NCBI GenBank assembly: GCA_035653295.1 | Contig: DASRCB010000196.1 | Location: forward strand, 1 to 55,200 | Reading direction: 5' to 3' | Length of the DNA: 55,200 nucleotides | From: DASRCB01 sp035653295 | Lineage (GTDB): Bacteria > Acidobacteriota > Terriglobia > Bryobacterales > Bryobacteraceae | Part shown: positions 41,617 to 50,431 of the stretch, piece by piece | Position numbering within the stretch: position 1 is the first letter of the stretch | Layout of the letters: every line of letters begins with the position of its first letter | The notes under the pieces: generated by a model | The model's input: the letters and a program-made list of their open reading frames with translations, nothing else | What the model was told of the DNA's origin: nothing | Database searches by the model: none | Translations under genes and position numbers: made by a program

Positions 41617-44073
41617 ATGGGCCAGGACCTTCGCTTTGCTATCCGCACGCTTCGGAAGAACCCGGCGTTCACGGTCATTGCTGTGTGCGCGCTTGCGCTC
41701 GGTATCGGCGCAAATACGGCCATTTTCACCGTTGTCGACCGGGTGCTGCTGCGTCCGCTGCCGTACGATAACGCCGATCGGCTGGTGAACATCATGCGCA
41801 AGTTCCCCGCTGGGAACACCCCGTCGGTGTCGATACCGAAATTCGTTGCGGTGCGGCAGGCGAAGCTGCTGGAGGCGGTGGCGATATACGACTTCATGGG
41901 ACCGGGCATGAACCTGAGCGGCGGGGGAACGGCGGAGCAGGTGAAAGGCGTGCACGTGTCGCAGGAGTATTTTCGGATGCTCGGCGTCAGCCCGGCGATG
42001 GGCCGAACGTTCACCGCCGATGAGGATCATCCGGGCGGCGCGCGCGTGGTGGTCATGACGGACGGATTGTGGAAACGGAGATTCGGCGCCGACCCCGGGA
42101 TCATCGGGCGAACCATACGGCTCAATTCCGAGCCGTACGAAGTGGTTGGAGTGATGGCGCCTAGCTTTTCCGGCGAGCCGGCAAGTGACCTGTTTATCCC
42201 GGCGCAGGCGGACCTGAACAGCACCAACCAGGGCAATTTCATGCTGCTTGGGGCGCGGCTGAAGCCGGGAGTCACGCTGGCGCAGGCAAACGCCGAACTG
42301 CGCGTCATCTCCGATCGCTTTCGCAAGCTCTACCCTGGCGTCATGTCGCCGACGGAGAATTTCTCGGCCGTGGCAATGGCGCCGCTGACGTTCTTCGACG
42401 TCCGGACGCCGCTGTACATCCTGCTGGGGGCGGTCGGATTCGTGTTGTTGATTGCATGTGCGAACGTGGCCAATCTGCTGCTGGCGCGCGCGGCGGGCCG
42501 GGGCAGAGAGATCGCTATTCGTGTTGCCGTGGGGGCGGGCCGTCTGGCAATCCTGCGGCAGTTGCTGACCGAAGCCACCCTGCTGGCGTTTTGCGGCGGG
42601 GTAGCCGGCGTGTTTCTCGGCGCCGCCGGCCTGCGGCTTCTGCTAACCGTCGCGCCCGCCGATCTGCCACGTCTGCCCAGCGCCGAGAATGTGAACGTAT
42701 TCGCGCTGATGGACGCGCGGATCCTTGCCTTCGCCCTGGGTGTTTCCGTCCTCACGGGCATCCTTTTCGGACTGGTCCCCGCGCTGCAGACCTCGCGTCC
42801 GGACCTGAATTCGACGCTTCGCGAGAGCGGCTCGCGAACCACGGTCGGTTCCATGCGGCAGGGCACGCGCAATGCGCTTGTCGTGGCGGAGATCGCGTTG
42901 TCGCTGGTGCTGCTGATCGGCTCCGCGCTCATGATCCGAACGTTTCTGGCGCTGCGTGACGTGAAGCCCGGTTTTCAAACCACCTCTATCCTGACCATGA
43001 GCAGTTCGCTGGCGGGGAAGAAATATGAGACCGCTGTCGCGGTGGAGCGCCTGGCGAACCAGGTGACGCGACGTATCGAGGCGCTGCCGGGTGTTCAGTC
43101 GGCGACGTACGCGCTCTGCCTGCCGCTGCAACTCGGACCGGACATGCCATTCGCAGTCGCCGGCAAGCGGCCGTCCGATGGCGGTCCGTACCTCGGGGAT
43201 GAGCAGTATCGCCCGGTCAGCGCCCACTACTTTCAGACGCTCGGGATCCCGCTGCGCCGGGGCCGGCTGTTCGACGAACGGGACAGCAGCACCGGCGCCT
43301 GGACGCTGATCATCAACGAGGCCATGGCGAAGAAATACTGGCCGAAGGAGAACCCGGTTGGCGCGGTGGTGACCATCGCGAAAGGGCTGGGCCCCTTCGA
43401 CGAGAGGCCGCGGGAAGTGGTCGGGGTGGTCGGCGATGTCCGCGAGCAGGCGCTGGAGCAGGATCCGCCCGCGGTGATGTATGTTCCCATCGGACAGGAA
43501 CCTGACGGGATGATCCGGCTGGCAAACGGAGTCCTGCCGTCCTCGTGGGCGGTGCGGACGATCGGTGATCCCGCCGCGATAGCGCGCGCCGCTCAGCAGG
43601 AAGTTCTGCGTGTCGATCCCGACATGCCGATGGCGCGCGTAATCACGATGGATCACGTGGTGGCCAAATCGCTGGCGCGGCAGCGCTTCAGCATGATCCT
43701 GCTGGGCATCTTCGGGGCAGTGGCGCTGTTGCTGGCGGCGATCGGGATTTACGGCGTGATGTCCTACACCGTTGAGCAGCGGACGAATGAAATCGGCGTG
43801 CGCATGGCGCTGGGCGCGAGCACGGGGCAGGCGCTGCGGCTGGTGCTGGGACGGGGGATGCTGCTGGCGGCTATTGGGGTGGCGATCGGGCTGGCGGCGT
43901 CGTTTGGGTTGATGCGCCTGATGGCCAGCCTGCTGTATGGCGTGAAGGCAACCGACCCGCTGACCTTCGCCGGAGTCGCCGTGGTGCTTGCCGCCGTCGC
44001 CGCGCTGGCCTGCTACATACCGGGACGCCGCGCCGCGCGCGTGGATCCCATTACTGCTCTGCGATACGAGTAG
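41617..44073 (+). CDS. ADOP-type MacB/FtsX-family ABC permease
   Basis: 818 aa, without the long N-terminal prefix domain of the other copy; it begins GQDLRFAIRTLRKNPAFTVIAV, so the first helix FTVIAVCALALGIGANTAIF lies near residues 18-37. Two MacB_PCD plus FtsX modules follow. Module 1 ends in FtsX helices (LYILLGAVGFVLLIACANVA) and REIAIRVAVGAGRLAILRQL; module 2 has ILLGIFGAVALLLAAIGIYG and EIGVRMALGASTG. No ABC subunit is adjacent. The substrate is unknown. The gene starts 64 bases after a REP-like palindrome beside the IS, so the upstream region may have been rearranged. Confidence 0.9.
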   Translation: MGQDLRFAIRTLRKNPAFTVIAVCALALGIGANTAIFTVVDRVLLRPLPYDNADRLVNIMRKFPAGNTPSVSIPKFVAVRQAKLLEAVAIYDFMGPGMNLSGGGTAEQVKGVHVSQEYFRMLGVSPAMGRTFTADEDHPGGARVVVMTDGLWKRRFGADPGIIGRTIRLNSEPYEVVGVMAPSFSGEPASDLFIPAQADLNSTNQGNFMLLGARLKPGVTLAQANAELRVISDRFRKLYPGVMSPTENFSAVAMAPLTFFDVRTPLYILLGAVGFVLLIACANVANLLLARAAGRGREIAIRVAVGAGRLAILRQLLTEATLLAFCGGVAGVFLGAAGLRLLLTVAPADLPRLPSAENVNVFALMDARILAFALGVSVLTGILFGLVPALQTSRPDLNSTLRESGSRTTVGSMRQGTRNALVVAEIALSLVLLIGSALMIRTFLALRDVKPGFQTTSILTMSSSLAGKKYETAVAVERLANQVTRRIEALPGVQSATYALCLPLQLGPDMPFAVAGKRPSDGGPYLGDEQYRPVSAHYFQTLGIPLRRGRLFDERDSSTGAWTLIINEAMAKKYWPKENPVGAVVTIAKGLGPFDERPREVVGVVGDVREQALEQDPPAVMYVPIGQEPDGMIRLANGVLPSSWAVRTIGDPAAIARAAQQEVLRVDPDMPMARVITMDHVVAKSLARQRFSMILLGIFGAVALLLAAIGIYGVMSYTVEQRTNEIGVRMALGASTGQALRLVLGRGMLLAAIGVAIGLAASFGLMRLMASLLYGVKATDPLTFAGVAVVLAAVAALACYIPGRRAARVDPITALRYE

Positions 44074-44242
44074 TTCATGGTCCTTTGGACCACAACGAAA
44101 TCGGTGACCACGGCGCGTCGCCTGCCGTCGCGTGGCGCATCGAGGGTCAGGCTCGGGCCTTCACCCACGGCCACATATTTTACCGGTCGGCCGTCCGGAT
44201 GTATGAGAGAATACGCATATTCTTAAATACCTGATTATCTGC

Positions 44243-45715
44243 GTGGTAGCGGCCGCGCTGCCGTGCGTTGCCGACGAAAATACGCCGAAAACGGCGGCTT
44301 TGCACGAGCTGTATTCGGCACACTGGACGCGCGCGGCGGATGCATATCGCGAAATCCTGCGCGGGGAACCGGCGTGGGGCGCCGGCTGGGATTATCTCGT
44401 GAGGGCCCTGATCGCGGCGCTCATGCCGGGGGAGGCGTATGAAGCCGCGGGCGAGGCGCTGAAGAGCGCGCCCGATACGGCCGGCGCGTGGACGGCGCAG
44501 GGCCGCGCTTTATTCCGTCAGGGGCAGCTGGCAAAAGCGGAGCAGGCGTTCCGTAAGGCGGCGGCGCTGGACAAGAATTATCCGTACATGATGGAGGGCC
44601 TGGCTCGGATCTACGCGGCGGTTGCGCGGCACAAGTCGGCGGAAGCGCTGTTCGTAATGGCCTGGCGCGAGGCGCCGAACGATCCGGAACTGATCGCCGC
44701 GTGGGCCAACACTCTCAAAGGAGCCGATCACATTGCCGCGCTGAAGCGCGTGCTGGCCTGCTACGACCCGAGCAGCGTGGAAGCGCGGCGTCTTCGTTCG
44801 CACATCGCCACGGATGAGACGGTGGGGGAGCGCAGGGTGCGAGTGCTCGCTTCCGAATATCGGCCCTATGAGCTGAACCTGGTTCGCATCCTCAACGGGC
44901 CGCAAAGCATGCGCGGCGTTGGACTGCGCGTCCGATTCAACGATTCCTGGGAAGGGCGGCTGCTGCTGGATACGGGGTCAAGCGGGATCGCGCTCTCGCG
45001 AAAGGCCGCCGCCAGGGCTGGATTCGAAGCGCTGGAGCAGGAAGGCACGGAGGTGCATGGCATCGGCGAACGCACCATGGGCTCGGTGCGGCAACTGGCC
45101 GACGAGGTCCGCATCGGCGATCTGGTTTTGCGGAACTGCCCGGTTTCCATATTCGAAACCGCCAGGGATGCGACGCACGATGGCCTGATCGGCGCCGACG
45201 TGTTTTCGAAATTCCTCGTGCAACTCGACTGGCCGGCGATGAAGCTGCGGCTGACGCCGTATCCCGGGCTGACCGCGGCTCCGGAAGGCAGTCACGACGC
45301 GGAGCCGCTCGGCGCCGGATTCGAACGCGTTTATCTGCTCGCGCACATCCTGATTCCGACCTTCATCAACGATGGATCGCAGCCGCGCTTGTTCGTTATC
45401 GATTCGGGATCCACCGCGAATCTTATCAATGTCGGCGCGGCGCGAGAGGCGACGAAGGTGCACGGCGATTCCTGGACCATCGTGCACGGCGTCCAGGGCC
45501 GCGCAAAGGAGGTCTCGCGCGCCGATCGCGTGCGGCTCACGTTTGGCGGGTTTCGCCAGGACAACGCGGACATGATCGCCGTGGATCTGGGCCGCGGCAG
45601 CGACGACGGGGGCGTGGACCTCGGGGGCCTTCTGGGAATGCCGGTGCTCGATCAGCTGGCGATGACGATTGATTACCGGAATGCCGGCGTGCGGCTGGAG
45701 TATCGCAAGCGGTAG
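44243..45715 (+). CDS. TPR protein with two retropepsin-like aspartic protease lobes
   Basis: 490 aa from the GTG at 44243. Upstream the frame stays open after TGA at 44204 with no ATG, and the residues LKYLIICVVAAALPCVA form a much better signal peptide if an ATT at 44219 (behind GAGAGA) is the start. The N-terminal 180 residues are TPR helices (AADAYREILRGEPAWGAGWD, AEQAFRKAAALDKNYPYMME). Two retropepsin-like lobes follow: RLLLDTGSSGIALS (DTGS) with LIGADVFSKFLVQLDW, then LFVIDSGSTANLIN (DSGS) with GLLGMPVLDQLAM. Both lobes keep the catalytic Asp, so one active site per protein is plausible. Probably a periplasmic protease. Confidence 0.82.
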   Translation: MVAAALPCVADENTPKTAALHELYSAHWTRAADAYREILRGEPAWGAGWDYLVRALIAALMPGEAYEAAGEALKSAPDTAGAWTAQGRALFRQGQLAKAEQAFRKAAALDKNYPYMMEGLARIYAAVARHKSAEALFVMAWREAPNDPELIAAWANTLKGADHIAALKRVLACYDPSSVEARRLRSHIATDETVGERRVRVLASEYRPYELNLVRILNGPQSMRGVGLRVRFNDSWEGRLLLDTGSSGIALSRKAAARAGFEALEQEGTEVHGIGERTMGSVRQLADEVRIGDLVLRNCPVSIFETARDATHDGLIGADVFSKFLVQLDWPAMKLRLTPYPGLTAAPEGSHDAEPLGAGFERVYLLAHILIPTFINDGSQPRLFVIDSGSTANLINVGAAREATKVHGDSWTIVHGVQGRAKEVSRADRVRLTFGGFRQDNADMIAVDLGRGSDDGGVDLGGLLGMPVLDQLAMTIDYRNAGVRLEYRKR

Positions 45716-45754
45716 GCCGGCCAGAGGAGGCGGGCGCGATGCTGCTACCCTCGA

Positions 45755-46474
45755 ATGACGCCTGAACTCAACCGGGACAACATTCGCGTCGTCCTCTCTC
45801 AAACCCGCAATCCGCTGAACATCGGCGCCGCCGCGCGCGCGATGAGCAACTTTGGGTTCTTTCAGCTGCGCCTGGTGCGTCCGTGGGAGCCTTCGTGGAA
45901 AGAAGCGCGGTCGGCCGTCAACGCAGGAGCGGTGCTGGAATCCGCGCAGGTGTACGACTCGCTGTCCGAGGCGATCGCCGACTGCGCGCTCGTGGTCGGC
46001 ACCACGGCGGTTGGGCATCGGCAGCCCCAGCATCCGGTGCGCCGGCTCGATAGCGGCGCGCGAGTGGTCCGCGCGCACTCACTGAAGGCGCCGGTGGCGA
46101 TTCTTTTCGGTTCGGAAAAATTCGGCCTCTCGAACGAGGAGCTGAGCTGGTGCCACTGGCTGATGCGCATCCCCGCGCGCCCGGAGCACGGGTCCATGAA
46201 CCTTGGCCAGGCCGCGGCGGTTTGCCTGTATGAGCTGATTCGCGGCGGGCATGCGCCGCAGCCCATCGCCAGCGCCGGCGCACCGTCGGCGGACCTCGAC
46301 CGCATTACTGAAGCGCTTACCGAGATTCTGAAGGTCTCAGGCTACATGCACGACAAATCCGCGGAAATGAAGATTCGCCGTCTGGTGCGCCGCCTGAAGA
46401 TCGTCGACGGGGACGCCGAGATCTGGCTGGGCATGCTGCGCCAGATTCGCTGGAAACTGGATTCCGAGCGCTGA
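45755..46474 (+). CDS. trmJ: TrmJ-like SPOUT RNA methyltransferase
   Basis: 239 aa. SPOUT/TrmH motifs: VVLSQTRNPLNIGAAARAMS (motif 1), IADCALVVGTTAVGHR, AILFGSEKFGLSNEELSWCH (motif 2) and RPEHGSMNLGQAAAVCLYEL (motif 3). The C-terminal helix region (AEMKIRRLVRRLKIVDGD) fits TrmJ, which methylates the ribose at position 32 of tRNA. ATG at 45755, 39 bases after the retropepsin gene. Domain motifs are strong; the exact nucleotide is by family. Confidence 0.88.
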   Translation: MTPELNRDNIRVVLSQTRNPLNIGAAARAMSNFGFFQLRLVRPWEPSWKEARSAVNAGAVLESAQVYDSLSEAIADCALVVGTTAVGHRQPQHPVRRLDSGARVVRAHSLKAPVAILFGSEKFGLSNEELSWCHWLMRIPARPEHGSMNLGQAAAVCLYELIRGGHAPQPIASAGAPSADLDRITEALTEILKVSGYMHDKSAEMKIRRLVRRLKIVDGDAEIWLGMLRQIRWKLDSER

Positions 46475-46524
46475 ACGCGAGATCGGCCGCATGCGACGTC
46501 AGATTCGATTACCGGCGCGGACGG

Positions 46525-47391
46525 CTATCTCGTCGCCTGGAAAATGGACCGGTCGTAGCGGTGACCGGTGGGGCGCATGACACCGCAGTGCCGGCCAGCC
46601 TCGACCACGGTGGCGAAGCCGAATTTCTTCAGCAACTGCGTCAGGCAGGGCTTGTTGGGCCACCACCAGGACACTTCGTCGTACGACGGATCGTCCCCGC
46701 CCACGTACAGCATCGCTGGGGTTCCGTCGGCGCTCTCGGGCACGAACTGGGAGAGAATGAGCGTGCCGGAGCACAGCGGAGCGACAGCCGCGAGCGCCTG
46801 GAGCGGATTGATGGTGTGCAGCAGAATATCACCCATGAAGACCAGATCGAAGCCGGATCCGGCCTTCTCGGGGGTGAGCGCGTACACGCTGGAGTAGCAG
46901 CGGCGCACTCGCGAGGCGAGCAGTTCGGCGCAGAAGCGAAAGGGTCCTTCGAGCAAATTGAAGTACAGCTCCGCGGCGGTGTAGTTGCGGGTGAAGCCGG
47001 GGATTACCGACCTCGGCATAACCATCTGCTCGATCTGAGCCAGCAACTGGTCCAGCGGCTGTCCTGGAAAGCGATCGAGGGAGTTCAGCGAATCCAGCTC
47101 GACCGAGACCACGGCGGCGCCGCGCCGCTCGAATTCGAACGCGAAGAAGCCGGTGGCTGAGCCCACGTCGAGCACGCGCATTCCGCACATATCGGACGGG
47201 AACGGGAAGCAACCGACGCTGTCGCGGAAATCGTAGATGCCTGGGGTGACCAGGCCGTGCGGCAGGCCGATGGTGTGGTACCAATAGAGGCCGCTGACAT
47301 CGCCGAGGCCCAGTTCGGCGGCGCGGCGGGTGAACTCCTCCGAATCGGCGACGTACTTTGCCGCATACTCGTTAGCGGTTGCGGTGCTCAT
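46525..47391 (-). CDS. CmoB/TIGR-like SAM methyltransferase (copy 1)
   Basis: 288 aa class I methyltransferase: VLDVGSATGFFAFEFERRG (motif I), acidic loop VVSVELDSLNSLDRF, and LVFMGDILLHTINPLQALA (motif IV-like). The N-terminus (GLYWYHTIGLPHGLVTPGIY) is like CmoB/DUF1698 tRNA wobble-uridine methyltransferases. It follows a second such gene, with four bases between them, so the pair is co-transcribed. The substrate is more likely a small or sugar acid than tRNA, given the paralogy, but this is open. Confidence 0.8.
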   Translation of the reverse strand: MSTATANEYAAKYVADSEEFTRRAAELGLGDVSGLYWYHTIGLPHGLVTPGIYDFRDSVGCFPFPSDMCGMRVLDVGSATGFFAFEFERRGAAVVSVELDSLNSLDRFPGQPLDQLLAQIEQMVMPRSVIPGFTRNYTAAELYFNLLEGPFRFCAELLASRVRRCYSSVYALTPEKAGSGFDLVFMGDILLHTINPLQALAAVAPLCSGTLILSQFVPESADGTPAMLYVGGDDPSYDEVSWWWPNKPCLTQLLKKFGFATVVEAGRHCGVMRPTGHRYDRSIFQATR

Positions 47392-47395
47392 CGGC

Positions 47396-48166
47396 TCACT
47401 TCCAGGCGGCGCAGACCACGCGTTTGCGGCGCGCGAGCTGCTCGTAGGCGCCGGGCGGGGGGTCGATCATCTCGATCCGGGAAAAGCCGGCGTGCCGCAG
47501 CATGGTCCGGAGAGCCACGGGAGACGGGCAGGTAGCCAGCGGCGTTGCGCCGGTTTCGGCGATATCGTCGTAATACTCGGCGGACTCGTCGATCAGAGCC
47601 AGCACGCCGCGGAATGGCCGCGTCCAGGCGCGCGCTCCCCACTCCGCCACGCCCTCCGATTCATCCACCACCTGGGTCTCGACGACGCAGAGTTCCGTGG
47701 TCATGGCCGCCACTCGACGCAGGCACAGCATCGGGTTCTCGAGGTGGTAAAGGATGCCGAGGAACAGCGTCAGCTCGAAGCGCCCGTGCGCTTCCGGAGA
47801 CAACTCTTCGCAGTTGGCCTGCTCGTACCGAATGTTGCGCAGACCGAGCGTTTCGGCAACAAATCGCGCGCGCGCCAGGTTCTCCGGACGGACGTCAACG
47901 CCGACCACTTCGCCGACCCCGGTGCGGCTCATCGCCACGGAGTAGAAGCCTTCGTGGCAGCCCACGTCCAGACAGCGGATGTCGCGCAGGCGGGGGCCGA
48001 AATGATTGCGAACCACGCCGTTGACCATCTCGAGGCGCGATCTGAAAATCGGCCGGACCTCGGGTGGAATGGAAGAAGGAGTGACCACGCCGCCGCCCAG
48101 ATCGAAATCGTAGAACCACGGGCCGAGCTCCGCGACGCGGGTCTGTAAGTCGATAACGGTGCTCAA
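47396..48166 (-). CDS. CmoB-like SAM methyltransferase (copy 2)
   Basis: 256 aa. Starts with TTG; WFYDFDLGGGVVTPSSIP, then CLDVGCHEGFYSVAMSRTG (motif I), VVGVDVRPENLARARFVA and LTLFLGILYHLENPMLCL (motif IV). The final domain ends RKRVVCAAWK. These motifs are of the DUF1698/CmoB type: the GILYHL motif is characteristic. Probably a paralog of copy 1. The two act on the same or consecutive substrates; nothing nearby tells which. Confidence 0.82.
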   Translation of the reverse strand: MSTVIDLQTRVAELGPWFYDFDLGGGVVTPSSIPPEVRPIFRSRLEMVNGVVRNHFGPRLRDIRCLDVGCHEGFYSVAMSRTGVGEVVGVDVRPENLARARFVAETLGLRNIRYEQANCEELSPEAHGRFELTLFLGILYHLENPMLCLRRVAAMTTELCVVETQVVDESEGVAEWGARAWTRPFRGVLALIDESAEYYDDIAETGATPLATCPSPVALRTMLRHAGFSRIEMIDPPPGAYEQLARRKRVVCAAWK

Positions 48167-48237
48167 GAAACCAGCGTAACGCAGGCGCGCGCGATGGATC
48201 GGCGGCGCAGCTGTTTGCTAAAATGAACTCGACCCAC

Positions 48238-48311
48238 TGGGAGGTCGTCTAATGGTAAGACTGCAGACTCTGGATCTGCGTATCGGGGTTCGAGTCCCTG
48301 CCTCCCAGCCA
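48238..48311 (+). tRNA. tRNA-Gln (anticodon CTG)
   Basis: 74 bases with full cloverleaf: acceptor TGGGAGG (48238-48244) with CCTCCCA (48301-48307), D arm with AATGGTAAGAC, anticodon stem GCAGA/TCTGC around loop CTCTGGA (anticodon CTG), T arm GGGGTTCGAGTCCC, and an encoded CCA at 48309-48311. A possible -10 box TAAAAT lies at 48219-48224. Confidence 0.97.
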
Positions 48312-48416
48312 AATCCTTCCAGCGCATCTCCGCGCAGACCTGCCGCTTGAGTTTGTCCGACGCCTGTTACTCGGGCGCGAGCACGCTGAACTAATGAACG
48401 GCGCAAACACGGCCGC

Positions 48417-49433
48417 CTACGCGGGTTCGGGCTCGGCGGCGAAGACCACCTCGGCCATGGCGCGAATGAGGACGTCGAGCCCGGAGCCGGTCACACTGGA
48501 GATCTGATAGAACGGCAGACCGCGATCGGCGGCGACACGGCGGAGGGCTTCGACGCGTTCCGGATCCTGTGCGACGTCGATTTTCGTGGCCACCACGATC
48601 ATGCGCTTGTGAGCCATCTCTTCGCTGAAGCTGGCCAGTTCCTTCAGAATGATCTCGAAATCCTGAACGGGGTCGCGGCCGGACCCTTCCGACACATCGA
48701 CCAGATGAGCGAGCAGGCGCGTGCGCTCGACGTGGCGCAGGAACTGAATGCCGAGGCCGTGTCCTTCGTGCGCGCCTTCAATCAGGCCGGGGATGTCGGC
48801 GACGACGAACGTGCGGTCGTCTATGCTGACCACGCCCAGGTTGGGCTCGAGCGTGGTGAAGGGGTAGTCGGCGATTTTAGGCCGCGCCGCGGAAATGCGC
48901 GAGATGAGCGTGGACTTGCCGGCGTTGGGGAAGCCGACCAGGCCGACATCGGCGAGCAGCTTCAGCTCCAGCCTCAGTCGTTTCTCTTCGCCGGGCTGTC
49001 CGGGCTCGTGCTCCGTGGGCGCCTGGTGGGTGGGCGTGGCGAAATGCTGATTGCCGCGGCCGCCGCGGCCGCCATGAGCGGCGACGAAGGTGTCGCCGTC
49101 GTGCGTGAAATCGTGAAGTAGTTCCCCGGTGTCATCGTCGTAGACGACGGTTCCTACCGGCACCGGCACTTCGATGGATTCGCCGGCGCGGCCGCTGCGG
49201 TTGCTGCCCTCGCCATGACGGCCGCGCTGCGCCGTGTGCTCGGGATTGAAGCGCAGGTGAAGCAGAGTGTTATATCCTTCGCGCGCAACCAGCGTGACGT
49301 CGCCGCCCCGGCCGCCATCGCCGCCGCTCGGACCGCCCCGCGGGACATACTTCTCGCGCCGGAATGCGAGGCAGCCATTGCCGCCGCCGCCGGCCTTCAC
49401 ACGAATGATCGCTTCGTCAATAAATGCGGGCAA
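48417..49433 (-). CDS. obg: GTPase Obg/CgtA
   Basis: 338 aa from a TTG start at 49433 (PAFIDEAIIRVKAGGGGNGC); the frame is open upstream, but this is where the family starts and length fits (about 340). Obg fold: glycine-rich N-terminal region RREKYVPRGGPSGGDGGRGG, then GTP-binding G1 GFPNAGKSTLI, G3 VVADIPGLIEGAHEG and G4 TKID. Obg is a ribosome-associated GTPase for large-subunit assembly and stress. Follows rpmA at 76 bases; the operon rplU-rpmA-obg is classical. Confidence 0.96.
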   Translation of the reverse strand: MPAFIDEAIIRVKAGGGGNGCLAFRREKYVPRGGPSGGDGGRGGDVTLVAREGYNTLLHLRFNPEHTAQRGRHGEGSNRSGRAGESIEVPVPVGTVVYDDDTGELLHDFTHDGDTFVAAHGGRGGRGNQHFATPTHQAPTEHEPGQPGEEKRLRLELKLLADVGLVGFPNAGKSTLISRISAARPKIADYPFTTLEPNLGVVSIDDRTFVVADIPGLIEGAHEGHGLGIQFLRHVERTRLLAHLVDVSEGSGRDPVQDFEIILKELASFSEEMAHKRMIVVATKIDVAQDPERVEALRRVAADRGLPFYQISSVTGSGLDVLIRAMAEVVFAAEPEPA

Positions 49434-49509
49434 GGGAACCTGCCAGAAATGCGAATGGCCGCGAAGTCCGCAGACTCGCGGCCAGGAATTGAAGATTGCG
49501 CGGAGGGCG

Positions 49510-49767
49510 TTACTCTTCCGTGCGGATGCTGATGAACTTGCCCATGCGGCCGCGATCGCGGAACACGACGATGCCGGGCACACGCGCGTACAGCGTATCG
49601 TCCTTGCCGCGCCCGACGTTCTCGCCGGGTTTATAGATGGTGCCGCGCTGCCGGACCAGAATGGAGCCGCCGCTGACCATTTCGCCGCCGAAGCGCTTCA
49701 CGCCAAGGCGCTGCGCGTTCGAATCGCGCCCGTTCTTGGAACTGCCTAATCCTTTTTTATGTGCCAT
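49510..49767 (-). CDS. rpmA: 50S ribosomal protein L27
   Basis: 85 aa: AHKKGLGSSKNGRDSNAQRL, GSILVRQRGTIYKPGENVG and VPGIVVFRDRGRMGKFISI. This starts with AHKKG directly after Met and has no Firmicutes-type N-terminal extension. ATG at 49767, 7 bases after the rplU stop. L27 sits at the peptidyl-transferase end of the P site. Confidence 0.98.
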   Translation of the reverse strand: MAHKKGLGSSKNGRDSNAQRLGVKRFGGEMVSGGSILVRQRGTIYKPGENVGRGKDDTLYARVPGIVVFRDRGRMGKFISIRTEE

Positions 49768-49774
49768 GACCTGC

Positions 49775-50086
49775 CTATGCCAGGATCTCGCTCACCCGCA
49801 CCGCGGTGTAGTTCTGGCGGTGGCCGATGGTGCGCTTGTACTGCTTCTTACGTTTGAACTTAAAGACGATGACCTTATCGCCGCGGCCGTGCTCCACGAT
49901 GGAGCCCTTCACCTTCGCCGAGCCGAGCGCTTCACCGGTGACCAGCTCATTGGAATCGCGCACTACAGTGAGAACCCGGCCCAGTTCAATTTCGGAGCCG
50001 ACATCACCGGCGATCGTGTCCACCCGGACGATGTCGCCGGGAGCGACGCGATACTGCTTTCCACCTGCTTCGATTACGGCGTACAT
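49775..50086 (-). CDS. rplU: 50S ribosomal protein L21
   Basis: 103 aa from the ATG at 50086 (YAVIEAGGKQYRVAPGDIV). The open frame upstream adds 18 unlikely residues. Ends KRTIGHRQNYTAVRVSEILA. First gene of rplU-rpmA-obg; the ORF length matches L21. Confidence 0.98.
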   Translation of the reverse strand: MYAVIEAGGKQYRVAPGDIVRVDTIAGDVGSEIELGRVLTVVRDSNELVTGEALGSAKVKGSIVEHGRGDKVIVFKFKRKKQYKRTIGHRQNYTAVRVSEILA

Positions 50087-50172
50087 AATGTGTCCCTGTC
50101 GGAGTGTTTTCGAGCGTCCTGAGAGCGCAGGCGGGCACACGAAGCGCCGGCGAGCGTCAGCCGCAAATTCTT

Positions 50173-50201
50173 ATCATACAGCAGGGCAAGTACGGGCGCA
50201 A
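50173..50201 (-). promoter_or_regulatory. Promoter of rplU-rpmA-obg
   Basis: Read on the minus strand: TTGCGC (50201-50196), 17-base spacer, TATGAT (50178-50173). The start would be near 50166, giving about an 80-base leader before the rplU ATG at 50086. The remaining 50202-50422 holds no gene that I can see. Confidence 0.6.
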
Positions 50202-50431
50202 ACTCCGCGGGTGGAGTGGAGAGGCGCGCGGATCGCGCTGGTCTTGGATGGCGAGATTACTCATATGACCAGGCGCGGTGGCCGCGGGGGGTGTGGCAGA
50301 CGGAGCCGGGCCTGGCAGCTATAGTCCCCTGAGCGCGCAAAAAGCAAAGTTTGTACTCGCTTTCGTCTGAGGGACCTGTTACAGTGGTCAGCATTCGATT
50401 TCAGCCGTTTGGGCGATAAGAGGTGCTGCAC

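Noticed and set aside
44078..44092. Hairpin TGGTCC-TTT-GGACCA after the second ADOP gene
   Set aside because: No T-run follows; not a convincing intrinsic terminator.
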